Counted from the stretch's first letter, positions 38,405 to 48,541 are shown. The stretch: 52,058 bases of DNA from Burkholderiales bacterium (GCA_020848075.1 JADLAV010000065.1:1-52058); one strand, 5' to 3'. Notes: generated from the letters alone by a model not told the origin. Made by a program: numbers and translations.

Positions 38405-39826
38405 ATGCGCGATCTCGTGGTCGTGGGGGGCGGGGCAGCCGGGCTGGTGGTGGCGAGCGGCGCCGCGCAACTCGGGCTCGAGGTCACGCTCGTCGAGAAG
38501 GAGGCGCAGCTCGGCGGAGACTGCCTGCACTACGGCTGCGTGCCGAGCAAGAGCCTGATCCACGCGGCCAAGGTGGCGTCGCTGCAACGGCGCGGCGCGG
38601 AGTTCGGACTCGCGGCCCTCGATGCCAAGGTCGACCTCGGTCTGGTCAATGGCTACGTGCAGCGGGTGATCGCCCGCATCCAGAAGCACGACGATCCCGA
38701 GCGATTCAGGAGCTACGGGTGCGAGGTGCTGTTCGGCGCGCCACGCTTCGTCGATCCGCACACCCTCGACATCGACGGCACGACGCTGCGTGCCAAGCGC
38801 TTCGTCATCGCCACCGGCTCGCGCCCGGCGGTGCCGCCGATCGACGGGCTGGCCGAAGCCGCGTACCTCACCAACCTCGATGTGTTCTCGCTCGATCGCC
38901 TGCCGGCGCGCCTGGTGGTGCTGGGCGGCGGGCCGGTCGGTCTGGAGCTCGCGCAGGCGCTAGCGCGTCTCGGCAGCCGGGTGACGATCGTCGAGATGGC
39001 CGACGCGCTCCTGCCGCGGGAAGACCCGGAGGTCACCGCGCGGCTGCGGGCGCGCCTGGAAGCCGAGGGCATCGCGATCCACACCGCCACGGGCGCGCAG
39101 CGCGTGCGCGCGTCGGGGAGCGCAAAGGTCGTGGAGTGCCGGCGTCGCCTCGACGGACAGAACGTGACGATCGAGGCGGATGCGATCCTCGTCGCCGCCG
39201 GCCGGCGGCCGAACGTCGAAGGCCTCGGTCTCGAGGCCGCGGGCGTGGCGTACTCCGAGCGCGGCATCGGCGTGGACCGGCGTCTGCGCACCTCGGCGAA
39301 GCATGTCTACGCCTGCGGCGACGTCTGCGGCCCGTATCCGTTCACGCACATGGCCGAGTACCAGGCCGGCATCGTGATCGCGAACGCCGTGTTCCGTCTC
39401 CCGAAGCGCGCCGACTACCGCGTGGTGCCGTGGGTGACGTTCACCGATCCCGAGCTCGCGCGCGTCGGCCTGACCGAGCGCGAGGCGGTGGCGCAGGGCC
39501 TCGCGCCCGCGGTGCTGCGCCTGCCGTTCCGCGACGTGGACCGGGCGCTGACCGAATCGGAGACCGATGGCCTCGTGAAGCTGGTCGTGCACAAGGGCCG
39601 GATGCTCGGCGCCTCGATCCTCGGGCCGCGGGCGGGCGAGCTCTTGCCGGAGATCGTGCTCGCCATGAAGGTCGGCGCGAAGATCGGCAGCATTTCAGGC
39701 GCGATCCACGCCTATCCGACGCTTGCGCAGGCGCTGCGCCGCGCGGTCAACACCTATTACGGGCCGAAGCTCTTCAGCCCCGCGACGCGGCGGCTGGTGA
39801 AGTGGATGCAACGGGTCGTGCCATGA
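38405..39826 (+). CDS. FAD-dependent pyridine nucleotide-disulfide oxidoreductase, mercuric reductase-like
   Basis: A 473-residue flavoprotein of the lipoamide dehydrogenase/MerA group. The FAD motif is LVVVGGGAAGLVVASGAAQLG, the redox-active disulfide GGDCLHYGCVPSKSL (about residues 38-52), the NAD(P) motif LVVLGGGPVGLELAQALARLG, the second FAD motif HVYACGDVCG, and the dimer-interface HAYPTLAQALRRAVN. There is no N-terminal heavy-metal domain, and the C-terminal Cys pair of true MerA is absent, so mercuric reduction is unlikely. Such proteins often pair with VTT membrane proteins. The longer open frame upstream overlaps the cytochrome gene and is rejected. Confidence 0.93.
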   Translation: MRDLVVVGGGAAGLVVASGAAQLGLEVTLVEKEAQLGGDCLHYGCVPSKSLIHAAKVASLQRRGAEFGLAALDAKVDLGLVNGYVQRVIARIQKHDDPERFRSYGCEVLFGAPRFVDPHTLDIDGTTLRAKRFVIATGSRPAVPPIDGLAEAAYLTNLDVFSLDRLPARLVVLGGGPVGLELAQALARLGSRVTIVEMADALLPREDPEVTARLRARLEAEGIAIHTATGAQRVRASGSAKVVECRRRLDGQNVTIEADAILVAAGRRPNVEGLGLEAAGVAYSERGIGVDRRLRTSAKHVYACGDVCGPYPFTHMAEYQAGIVIANAVFRLPKRADYRVVPWVTFTDPELARVGLTEREAVAQGLAPAVLRLPFRDVDRALTESETDGLVKLVVHKGRMLGASILGPRAGELLPEIVLAMKVGAKIGSISGAIHAYPTLAQALRRAVNTYYGPKLFSPATRRLVKWMQRVVP

Positions 39827-39879
39827 GAAAGGGCCGGTCACGATTGCGGGGATCGGCTCGTCTGAGTGATGCGCCGAAA

Positions 39880-40044
39880 CCACCCCGCCGCGCTGCGCGC
39901 GGCACCCCTCCTTGGAAAGGAGGGGACAGGACGGACGCCACCCCGCCGCGCTGCGCGCGGCACCCCTCCTTGGAAAGGAGGGGACAGGACGGACGCCACC
40001 CCGCCGCCTTCGGCGGCACCGCTGCTTGAAAAGGAGCGGATCCC
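39880..40044. repeat. Three tandem 58-bp units with REP-like hairpins
   Basis: Units begin at 39880, 39938 and 39996, an exact 58-bp period. Each has CCACCCCGCCG, a GCGC- or GGCGG-rich hairpin and CCCCTCCTTGGAAAGGAGGGG; the third is a diverged copy (CCGCTGCTTGAAAAGGAGCGG). Same family as at 15.3 and 19.8 kb. It fills the gap between the convergent flavoprotein and cbbX genes. Confidence 0.9.
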
Positions 40045-40068
40045 ATCAGCGAGTCGTTGATCGCGCTC

Positions 40069-40130
40069 GCGCTGGATTTCCGCGGATCCCGCCCCCGAGT
40101 CGTGTCGTCGGGGAGCGGGAATGACGGACG
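40069..40130. repeat. Partial copy of the dispersed hairpin repeat
   Basis: TTTCCGCGGATCCCGCCCCCGAG ... TCGGGGAGCGGGAATGACGG corresponds, reversed, to the left half of the 139-bp element. With the tandem units before it, the whole gap 39827-40142 is repeat DNA without a gene. Confidence 0.6.
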
Positions 40131-40142
40131 CCTGCAGAGGTC

Positions 40143-41069
40143 CTAGGCCCGGCCCTGATCGAGCCGGCCCTCGCGGAAGACCCGGCTCGCCAGCACCTCC
40201 TCGGCCTCGAGCGTCATGAGATCGTCCCGGGTGAGCGGCCGGCCGCGGCGCTCGAACAGGCGGTTCGCCTGGCGCAGGCGCGCGCGGTCGAGGGCGTTGC
40301 GCACCGATCGCGCGTTCGCGAAGTGCTCCATTTTCATGCGTAGCTCCAGGTATTCGGCGAAGGCCTGCTCGCCCTCGGCGCTGAAGCGATAGTTCTGGTT
40401 CGCGAGCATCAGCCTGGCGATGGCCAGGAGCTCCTCCGGCGCGTAATCCGGGAAGTCGATGTGGTGGGCGATGCGCGAGCGCATGCCGGGGTTGCTCTGG
40501 AAGAAGCGGTCCATCTTGTCCCGGTACCCGGCCAGGATCACCACCAGGTCGTCGCGATTGTTCTCCATCACCTGCAGCAGGATCTCGATCGACTCCTGGC
40601 CATAGTCGCGCTCGTTCTCCGGCTTGTAGAGATAGTAGGCCTCGTCGATGAACAGCACCCCACCCATCGCCTTCTTGATGACTTCTCTCGTCTTGGGCGC
40701 GGTGTGGCCGATGTACTGGCCGACCAGGTCGTCGCGCGTCACGGTCACGAGATGCCCCTCGCGCACGTAGCCGAGGCGCTTGAGGATCTCGCCCATGCGC
40801 ATCGCCACCGTGGTCTTGCCGGTGCCGGGATTCCCGGCGAAGCACATGTGCAGGGTCGGCGTCTCGGAGGTGAGCGCGAACCGCCGGCGCAGGCGGTCGA
40901 CCAGCAGCAGCGCCGCGATCTCGCGGATGCGGGTCTTGACGGCCTGCAACCCGATCAGCTCGCGGTCGAGCGTGTCCAGCACCTCCTGCATGTTGGAGGC
41001 ACGAAACTCGGCCTCCAGATCCACGGCATCGACCGGGTTGTTCGTTTCCGTCTGCATGGTCCGGGTCAT
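40143..41069 (-). CDS. cbbX: Red-type RuBisCO activase CbbX
   Basis: AAA+ ATPase that pulls on the C-terminus of red-type RuBisCO to release inhibitory sugar phosphates. It has 308 residues: [24 protein letters not shown]-like opening (here [15 protein letters not shown]), Walker [16 protein letters not shown], pore-loop region [14 protein letters not shown], Walker [14 protein letters not shown], and sensor or arginine-finger region [17 protein letters not shown]. It is last in the cbbL-cbbS-cbbX order, 24 bases after cbbS, as in other form IC operons. Confidence 0.97.
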   Translation of the reverse strand: MTRTMQTETNNPVDAVDLEAEFRASNMQEVLDTLDRELIGLQAVKTRIREIAALLLVDRLRRRFALTSETPTLHMCFAGNPGTGKTTVAMRMGEILKRLGYVREGHLVTVTRDDLVGQYIGHTAPKTREVIKKAMGGVLFIDEAYYLYKPENERDYGQESIEILLQVMENNRDDLVVILAGYRDKMDRFFQSNPGMRSRIAHHIDFPDYAPEELLAIARLMLANQNYRFSAEGEQAFAEYLELRMKMEHFANARSVRNALDRARLRQANRLFERRGRPLTRDDLMTLEAEEVLASRVFREGRLDQGRA

Positions 41070-41093
41070 GGCGGGCGCCTCTCCGCTCCGCCG

Positions 41094-41528
41094 TCAATAC
41101 CGCTCCTGCTCCGGCTTGTCCGCCGCGTACGAGCGCACCGTGTAGCGCACCACGCGCCCCTCGCTCTCCTGCCGCACCAGGCCGAAGCCCGGTTCCTGCT
41201 TCGGCCGGTTGACGATGAACGACATGCGCGGCGTCTCCCAGCCGCGGGCGGAGTCGAACGCCATGACCCGCACGTAGTGGTCCGGGAAGGTCTTGCGGCA
41301 GTTGTCGATCTCCACGAGGATGCCGGCCGGGTCCCTGAGATCGAACATCGGGTTGCCGAACATTTCCCAGTAGGTGTTGCGCGGGTGCGGGTCGTCGGTG
41401 TACTCGACGCTGACCGCCCAGCCCTTGCCGAGCGCATACTTGATCTGCCCGGTGATCTGCGCGTCGGTCAGGTCGGGCAGGAACGAGAACTGCCCCTGCG
41501 TCAGGCGGTTGCCTGGATTGGTCATCAT
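41094..41528 (-). CDS. cbbS: RuBisCO small subunit, red type
   Basis: 144 residues. TQGQFSFLPDLTDAQITGQIKYAL, GWAVSVEYTDDPHPRNTYWEMFGNPMFDL and CRKTFPDHYVRVMAFDS are small-subunit motifs. The long C-terminal extension (SFIVNRPKQEPGFGLVRQESEGRVVRYTVRSYA) is typical of red-type (form IC/ID) enzymes, where it forms a hairpin in the central pore. GAGGAG lies 8 bases before the first of two tandem ATG codons, supporting 41528. Confidence 0.97.
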   Translation of the reverse strand: MMTNPGNRLTQGQFSFLPDLTDAQITGQIKYALGKGWAVSVEYTDDPHPRNTYWEMFGNPMFDLRDPAGILVEIDNCRKTFPDHYVRVMAFDSARGWETPRMSFIVNRPKQEPGFGLVRQESEGRVVRYTVRSYAADKPEQERY

Positions 41529-41549
41529 GATGCTTGCTCCTCGATTCGG

Positions 41550-43210
<1,661 letters not shown>

Positions 43211-43225
43211 CACGAGGAGACCGGC

Positions 43226-44245
43226 ATGCGACGCAGCACTCTGCGCCAGCTCGAAGTGTTCGAGGCCATCGCCCGCCTCGGGAGCTTCACGCGCGCCGCC
43301 GAGGAGCTGTTTCTCACCCAGCCCACGGTCTCGATGCAGATCAAGAAGCTCGCCGATGCCGTGGGCATGCCGCTCTTCGAGCAAGTGGGCAAGAAGATCT
43401 ATCTCACCGGCGCCGGGCGCGCGCTGCACGCGTTCACGCGCGAGCTGCTCGATCATTTCGCGCGCTTCGAGATGACGCTCGCCGACATGAAGGGGCTGAA
43501 GCGGGGCACACTCCGCCTCGCGGTGGTCACGACCGCCGAGTATTTCGCGCCGCGCCTGCTGGGGCCGTTCTGCCTGCAGTACCCGGGCATCGACGTGTCG
43601 CTCAAGGTCTCGAATCGCGAGCGCGTGCTCGAGCGACTCGCCGACAACCAGGACGATCTCTACGTCCTCGGCCAGCCGCCAGAGGGGCTCGACGTGGTCG
43701 CTACGCCGTTCCTGGGCAATCCGCTGGTGGTGCTGGCGCCCGCAAATCATCCGCTGGCCGGGAAGAAGAAGGTGCCGCTCGGACGCCTCGCCGACGAGCC
43801 GTTCCTGATGCGCGAGAGCGGCTCCGGCACGCGCGCCGCGGCCGAGCGATTGTTCCGCGAGCACGGACTCGAGATGAAGGTGCGCATGGAGCTCGGCAGC
43901 AACGAGGCCATCAAGCAGGCGATCGTCGGGGGGCTCGGCGTTTCCGTGCTGTCGCGGCACTCCCTCGCGCTGCGCGCGCCGGTCGGCGAGCTCGTGATCC
44001 TCGACGTCGTCGGGTTTCCGATCGAGCGGCAGTGGTACGTGGTCTACCCGGCCGGCAAGCAGCTGTCGATCGTGGCGCGGGCGTTCCTGGACTATCTCAA
44101 ACGGGCTCCGGCGTTCGCCGGGATTCCGGCGGCCGGCCGGAAGACTGCCGATGCGGGTCCTGGGTCGGAAGCTCCCGCTCGCCCGCGAGCGAGCGAGCGA
44201 AAGGCTCAGGCGAGAGCTCGCGCGGCCAGGCGCGCAACGACCTGA
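43226..44245 (+). CDS. cbbR: LysR-type regulator CbbR
   Basis: Activator of Calvin-cycle genes, 339 residues. The N-terminal helix-turn-helix is LRQLEVFEAIARLGSFTRAAEELFLTQPTVSMQIKKLADAVGMPLFEQVGKKIYLT. The effector domain includes GTLRLAVVTTAEYFAPRLLGPFCLQYPGIDVSLKVSNRERVLERL and GSGTRAAAERLF, close to known CbbR. AGGAG precedes ATG 43226. The extra C-terminal 40 residues are Ala/Arg-rich and may be unstructured. It is divergent from cbbL by about 200 bases, the standard arrangement. Confidence 0.94.
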   Translation: MRRSTLRQLEVFEAIARLGSFTRAAEELFLTQPTVSMQIKKLADAVGMPLFEQVGKKIYLTGAGRALHAFTRELLDHFARFEMTLADMKGLKRGTLRLAVVTTAEYFAPRLLGPFCLQYPGIDVSLKVSNRERVLERLADNQDDLYVLGQPPEGLDVVATPFLGNPLVVLAPANHPLAGKKKVPLGRLADEPFLMRESGSGTRAAAERLFREHGLEMKVRMELGSNEAIKQAIVGGLGVSVLSRHSLALRAPVGELVILDVVGFPIERQWYVVYPAGKQLSIVARAFLDYLKRAPAFAGIPAAGRKTADAGPGSEAPARPRASERKAQARARAARRATT

Positions 44246-44405
44246 AGCAAGACGGACCGTTTGCAGCGGCGGTCTTGCGCCCGAGGATGCCGCGCCGTGG
44301 CGTTGATCTCCTCGATCGCGAGCGCCGGACCGAGTGCGGGCATGACGGCCGCCGTTGCCGCCATCCGATTTGCGGCCTTCTCCTTCCTGGGTTTGGTCTC
44401 GAGTG

Positions 44406-45257
44406 CTACTGCGGGGTCTTCGCGCGGATATCGTCTTCCACGAGCATGCGCAGCTCGGCGGTCACGGTCGGCGTGGCGCCGAACCATTTCCCGAAGCCGA
44501 ACCCCGCCTGCTGCAGCAGCATGCCGAGGCCGTCGACGGTGCGATGGCCGCGGATGCGCGCCGCCGCGAGAAGCTCCGTTTCGAGCGGAACATACACCAC
44601 GTCGTAGACGACCGCGCTCGGCTTGAGCAGCGCGAGACCGACCTCGAGGCGGGGCTTGCCCACCATGCCGGCCGACGTGCAGTTCACCAGCAGATCGGCT
44701 CCGCGGAGCAGCCGCCCGAGCGCATCGACGCCGTGCGCGTGGACGCGGGGGCCGAAGCGCGCGGCGAGCTCCACGGCGCGCGCGACGGTGCGATTCACGA
44801 GATGGACCTCGACGCCGCGCTCGCTCAACACGTAAGCCGCGGAGCGCGCTGCGCCCCCGGCGCCGAGCACGACCGCGCGGCAGCCCGCCACGTTCCAGCC
44901 GGGCGCCCGGTCGTCGAGGTTGGCGATGAAGCCGTGCGTGTCGGAGTTGCCGCCGACGAGCGCGCCGTCCTCGTACCAGACGGTGTTGACCGCGCCGACC
45001 GCCTCGGCCGCCGCATCGCGCCGGCCGACGAGCCGGTACGCGGCCTCCTTGTGCGGCACGGTGACGTTGCCGCCGACGTAGCCGTGCGCGGCGAGGTTGA
45101 GCAGGAAGCCGTCGAAGTCCTCGGGCGTCACGTCCTCGAGCTCGTACGCGCCCGGGATGCCGAGGTGCTTCAGCCAGTAGCCGTGGATCATCGGCGAGCG
45201 CGAATGTGCGACCGGGTGGCCCATCACGCACGCGCGAGGAATCGAGGTGGAGGACAT
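44406..45257 (-). CDS. aroE: Shikimate dehydrogenase
   Basis: Reduces 3-dehydroshikimate with NADPH in aromatic amino-acid synthesis. 283 residues: VMGHPVAHSRSPMIHGYWLKHLGI (substrate-binding SxS), GGNVTVPHKEAAYRLV (catalytic Lys), WYEDGALVGGNSDTHGF (Asn/Asp pair), VVLGAGGAARSAAYVL (nucleotide-binding loop), VNRTVARAVELA (Arg suited to NADP) and DGLGMLLQQAGFGFGKWFG. Length and motifs are complete. The 160 bases beyond its stop (44246-44405), towards cbbR, hold no supported gene. Confidence 0.95.
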   Translation of the reverse strand: MSSTSIPRACVMGHPVAHSRSPMIHGYWLKHLGIPGAYELEDVTPEDFDGFLLNLAAHGYVGGNVTVPHKEAAYRLVGRRDAAAEAVGAVNTVWYEDGALVGGNSDTHGFIANLDDRAPGWNVAGCRAVVLGAGGAARSAAYVLSERGVEVHLVNRTVARAVELAARFGPRVHAHGVDALGRLLRGADLLVNCTSAGMVGKPRLEVGLALLKPSAVVYDVVYVPLETELLAAARIRGHRTVDGLGMLLQQAGFGFGKWFGATPTVTAELRMLVEDDIRAKTPQ

Positions 45258-45332
45258 CTGCGTTTCGTTCGGCTGAGCGGCGGCGGGGGCGACGCGCGCG
45301 CCGACCGCATCGCACCGCGGATCGACGCCCTA

Positions 45333-45471
45333 TGGAAGCTCCGTGGAAGTCCGTCATTCCCGCCCCCCGATAACACCGCTCGGGGGCAGGGTCCGCGGGA
45401 ATCCAGCTCGAGAGCAACCAACGGCTAACTGGATCCCCGCTTGCGCGGGGATGACTTAATCAGAGCTTCCT
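45333..45471. mobile_element. 139-bp MITE-like element, copy B
   Basis: The ends are TGGAAGCTCCGT (45333-45344) and TCAGAGCTTCCT (45460-45471). The interior carries the same two hairpins as copy A, with TTCCCGCCCCCCGATAACA...GGGAATCCAG and GGATCCCCGCTTGCGCGGGGAT. Equal total length and parallel layout show that the two copies belong to one family. It lies upstream of aroE, in the gap before the helical-repeat gene. Confidence 0.75.
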
Positions 45472-45624
45472 CAGCGGCGCCTCCGCACATCCGGGCCCGG
45501 AGGGTACACCTTCGATGCCGACTCGCCAACACTGCCGCCCGCCTGGACGGGACGGTCGCGTCGCGCCGTGCTCCGGAGCGAAATGATGTCGGCGCAGGCG
45601 GCGGACTGCGCAGCGGTTCGGCGC

Positions 45625-46125
45625 CTACTCCGAGCGTCGCGACGAGGATTCGACGCGCAGCGGCTCGGCGGTTGTCCGGGTGTCGCCCGAACGACCGAGG
45701 GCCGATGGTTCGGCCGCAAACCGCGCCCGGATGTCGCTGATTTCGGTGAGCCAGCTTTGTCGATTCGGCCCCGTGCCCAGACCGGTCACCGGCTTGCTCC
45801 AGCCGCACTCGAGGATCGCGGTTGCGGCGGCGAGCCGTATCCGGGGCGTCGCATCGGCGTCTTTCATGAGGTCCAGCAGAGCGGTGAGGGCGGCTTGCGC
45901 GTGTGCGGCCGCCTTGTCTCGAACGACTTCGCCGCACCCATGCGCGAGCAGCGCGTTCGCCGCAGCGATCCGGGCGAGCGGCGGCGCGTTTGCGTTGGTC
46001 ATGACCTTGAGGAGGAGCGCGAGGGCGTCCTGAGGGGCGTGGTTGCGTGCGTGGTTCTTGGGATTCGGCCGGCTCTTCGGCGCACTCGCGCTGCCCCCCG
46101 GGAGGTGGAGTCTGGATTTCGTCAT
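45625..46125 (-). CDS. Hypothetical protein with two helical (HEAT-like) repeats
   Basis: A 166-residue protein. Two similar helical segments are visible: ALALLLKVMTNANAPPLARIAAANALLAHGCG (about 34-65) and ALTALLDLMKDADATPRIRLAAATAILECGWSKP (about 79-112). They resemble the repeat found in small phage- or transposon-linked proteins with an AANALLDRGWGKP-like ending. The N-terminus is basic and low in complexity (PNPKNHARNHAP). No function can be given. The start is uncertain, since only a weak ACGGAA precedes the ATG, but the repeats argue for a real gene or a recently active one. Confidence 0.6.
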   Translation of the reverse strand: MTKSRLHLPGGSASAPKSRPNPKNHARNHAPQDALALLLKVMTNANAPPLARIAAANALLAHGCGEVVRDKAAAHAQAALTALLDLMKDADATPRIRLAAATAILECGWSKPVTGLGTGPNRQSWLTEISDIRARFAAEPSALGRSGDTRTTAEPLRVESSSRRSE

Positions 46126-46295
46126 TTCCGTATCGTTATTCGTGTCCGCGGCCGTTCGGGCGTGCGGTCGCTCCGCGCATCACATGCCATTGGCATCGGA
46201 TCGCCAACGTCCGATGTGCCCGACGCATCAGGTCACGCATAAAGCGGACCCGCTCGCACACTCTTCGAGTAATCAATGCGTTAGTCCAGAGGCTT

Positions 46296-46412
46296 CGCGC
46301 GACTGACGGCGGGGCGTAAGGTGCGTCGACAAGTGCGCGTGGCTGCGCGCGACTGGCGGTTGGGCGTAAGGTGCGTCGACAAGTGCGCTTGGCTGCGCGC
46401 GACCGACGGCCG
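46296..46412. repeat. Tandem 50-bp repeat, about 2.3 copies
   Basis: The unit CGCGCGACTG-CGG-GGGCGTAAGGTGCGTCGACAAGTGCGC-TGGCTG starts at 46296 and 46346, with a partial third copy at 46396. The period is exactly 50 bases, with a few substitutions. The rest of the gap 46126-46480 has no supported gene. The array ends about 70 bases before the acyl-CoA dehydrogenase start. Confidence 0.85.
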
Positions 46413-46480
46413 CGCCGCGCGCCGGCTGGGAGCCGAAGGCACGGTCGTGTGACCATGTGATCTCCGAAGGAGGAAACTTC

Positions 46481-47722
46481 ATGAGCGTGAGCGATCGAGG
46501 GTTGTCCGAAGAGCAGCGCCTGATGCGCGACAGCTGCCGCGCGTTCGTCGACGATTTCGTGACCCCGTTCATCCGCAAGGAGTGGCAGCGCGAATGGCTG
46601 ATGGACCCGGACGCCCGACTGCCGGCGTCGATCCTGGAGGCGGCGGACAGGATCGGGATCCGCACCCTCGGCGTGCCCGAGGAGTTCGGCGGGTTCCAAC
46701 TCGATCCGGCGAGCGAAGTGCAGACCTTCGCGATCATCGCCGAGGAGATCGCCCGCGGCGACTCGGGGCTGGCGGACAAGCTGGTGCAGAACTGGAAGGT
46801 CTCGGTGCTGCTGCGCAACGTCGCGCCGCGCCACCTGCAGGAGCGCTGGTTCCCGCGGCTGGTCGGCGATCCCGCGTTCCTGCTCGCGCACTGCCTCACC
46901 GAGCCGCGCGGGGCCTCGGATCGCTGGCTCCCCTACAACGTGCCCGAGGCCGCGATGCACACGAGAGCGGTGCAGGCGGGCGACGAGTGGGTGATCAACG
47001 GCCGCAAGCAGTTCATCAGCAACGGCTACGATGCGGGGCTCTTCGTCGTGTACGCCAACACCAACCCGAAGGTCGGCATGCTGCAGGGCACCTCGAGCTT
47101 CCTCGTGCCGCGGGGCACGCCGGGCCTTACCGTCGCGCGCTGCAACGAGACGATCGGCTGCCGCTTCATGAACAACGGCGAGCTCGCGTTCGAGGATTGC
47201 CGCGTGCCCAAGGACCATCTGCTCGTCGCGAACGATGCGCTCGCCAAGGCCGGGATCTACTTCCGCCCCGGCAAGATCATCCAGGCCGCGAAGAACCTCG
47301 GCGTCGGGATGGCCGCGCACGAGCGCACCGCCGACTACGTGCAGCACTACGTGCAGGGCGGACGCATCCTCATCAAGCATCAGGCGGTCGCGCTGCGGCT
47401 CGCGGACATGGCGACGCGCCTCGCCGCCGTGCGCGCGCTGCTGCGCGAGGCCTCGCGCGCGGTGGACGAGCGCGGGCCGGACGCCGACGCGCTCTGCAAC
47501 ATGGTCAAGGTCTTCGCCTCCGAAGAGATCATGAAGGTCGCGCAGCACGCCGTCGAGTTGCACGGTGGCAACGGCGCGATGCTCGACTTCGGCATCGAGA
47601 AGCTCCTGCGCGACGCCTCCATCTTCCTGCACATGGACGCGACGGCGGACATCTCGCGGCTGAAGATCGTGAAAGCGCTCTTTCCGCACACCGCGGGCGC
47701 CTACGCGGGCGCGGAGGATTAG
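46481..47722 (+). CDS. Acyl-CoA dehydrogenase family protein
   Basis: A 413-residue flavoprotein of the acyl-CoA dehydrogenase fold. An AGGAGG at 46468-46473 selects ATG 46481 over the GTG at 46457. The N-terminal helical domain (EEQRLMRDSCRAFVDDFVTPFI), flavin-binding centre (LAHCLTEPRGASDRW; WVINGRKQFISNGYDAGLFVVYAN) and C-terminal helices (GIEKLLRDASIFLHMDATADISRLKIVKALF) are complete. Where medium-chain enzymes carry catalytic Glu in YEGT, this protein reads HMDAT, so the base is Asp or lies elsewhere. ELHGGNGAML is conserved. Substrate unknown. No electron-transfer flavoprotein genes are close by. Confidence 0.9.
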   Translation: MSVSDRGLSEEQRLMRDSCRAFVDDFVTPFIRKEWQREWLMDPDARLPASILEAADRIGIRTLGVPEEFGGFQLDPASEVQTFAIIAEEIARGDSGLADKLVQNWKVSVLLRNVAPRHLQERWFPRLVGDPAFLLAHCLTEPRGASDRWLPYNVPEAAMHTRAVQAGDEWVINGRKQFISNGYDAGLFVVYANTNPKVGMLQGTSSFLVPRGTPGLTVARCNETIGCRFMNNGELAFEDCRVPKDHLLVANDALAKAGIYFRPGKIIQAAKNLGVGMAAHERTADYVQHYVQGGRILIKHQAVALRLADMATRLAAVRALLREASRAVDERGPDADALCNMVKVFASEEIMKVAQHAVELHGGNGAMLDFGIEKLLRDASIFLHMDATADISRLKIVKALFPHTAGAYAGAED

Positions 47723-47764
47723 CGGAACGCGGGGAGAACGGCGCCCCTCGCGCGGGCGGGCGCG

Positions 47765-48223
47765 CTAGATGTGCCGCTCGGCACCGTTGCAGGTGCGCTC
47801 GACGCGGCCCTTCAGCGCGGCGTTCATCTCGCGAAATCCGCGCGCGAGGTTGCGCTCGATCCTGTCCTGCACGAGCGGTGTGAGGAGCCCGCTGAACCGC
47901 TCGCTCTGCTCGAAACGGACTCTGCCGTCCGACAGAGGCTCGATCAGGAAGCAATGCTCGTCGTCGAAGACGCCGGGCACGAGCAGTCGGCCGCGCCAGC
48001 GCAGCTCGCGCGGCGGATCGACCACCAGCACCGTGGGTCGAAATCTCGCGCCCCGCGCCCCGGCCGGGTGCATGCAGACCTCGAGCGCGCTGCCTTGCTC
48101 GGCGACCCCAAGGATGTGGCGAATGAACGGATTCCATCGCGGGTACGCCGCAAAGTCGATCAGGATGCTCCAGATCTCCTCGGGCGCGGCGGCGATCTCG
48201 ATGTCTGTCCGGAGCTCGTACAT
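47765..48223 (-). CDS. SRPBCC (START/polyketide cyclase-like) domain protein
   Basis: 152 residues from ATG 48223. MYELRTDIEIAAAPEEIWSILIDFAAYPRWNPFI is the typical N-terminus of the SRPBCC ligand-binding fold, followed by alternating strands (FRPTVLVVDPPRELRWRGRLLVPGVFDDEHCFLIEPLSDGRVRFEQSERFSG) and a long C-terminal helix (RNLARGFREMNAALKGRVE). The pocket would bind a hydrophobic molecule; no partner or function is evident. The frame is open to 48385, but the extra N-terminus is not protein-like. It converges on the acyl-CoA dehydrogenase gene. Confidence 0.85.
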   Translation of the reverse strand: MYELRTDIEIAAAPEEIWSILIDFAAYPRWNPFIRHILGVAEQGSALEVCMHPAGARGARFRPTVLVVDPPRELRWRGRLLVPGVFDDEHCFLIEPLSDGRVRFEQSERFSGLLTPLVQDRIERNLARGFREMNAALKGRVERTCNGAERHI

Positions 48224-48541
48224 GCTTGGGTAACCTGGTGAAATGCGGTCGTCGCACCCCTTCGACCCGCAAGGGCACGTTCCATGCGACAGCGCTCGGC
48301 CGATGAAATTCCCTCCTCGGCCAAATTGCCTAGCGGGTGCTCCCTCGCGCGGGCGGCGTGCCGCGTTCCGTGCGTCACGAGCCACGCCTTGCCGGCGTCA
48401 TAATTCTCCAGCGAGTGCTTTGCGGAGGCGGGACACACGGAGGAGTGTCGGGGAAGCGCGACGACCCGACGCGCGCTGTCGAGATGCGAACGGCGCGCGC
48501 GGCTGACGAACCGCCGACACCGCTCGCGTGGGGTATGGGCG
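48224..48541. other. Intergenic stretch without a recognisable gene
   Basis: About 320 bases between the SRPBCC and gshA genes, which are both on the minus strand. Open frames here are short Arg/Pro-rich shadows. No hairpin with a T-run or repeat copy was found. Confidence 0.35.

Noticed and set aside
38405-39826. True mercuric reductase
   Set aside because: It has the redox disulfide but neither an N-terminal metal-binding domain nor the C-terminal Cys pair, and no mer genes lie nearby.
39880-40044. Possible CRISPR array
   Set aside because: The 58-bp units are continuous and nearly identical, with no unique spacers, and no cas genes are present.
44246-44405. Small gene between cbbR and aroE
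   Set aside because: Frames on both strands are short and without conserved pattern or ribosome-binding sites.
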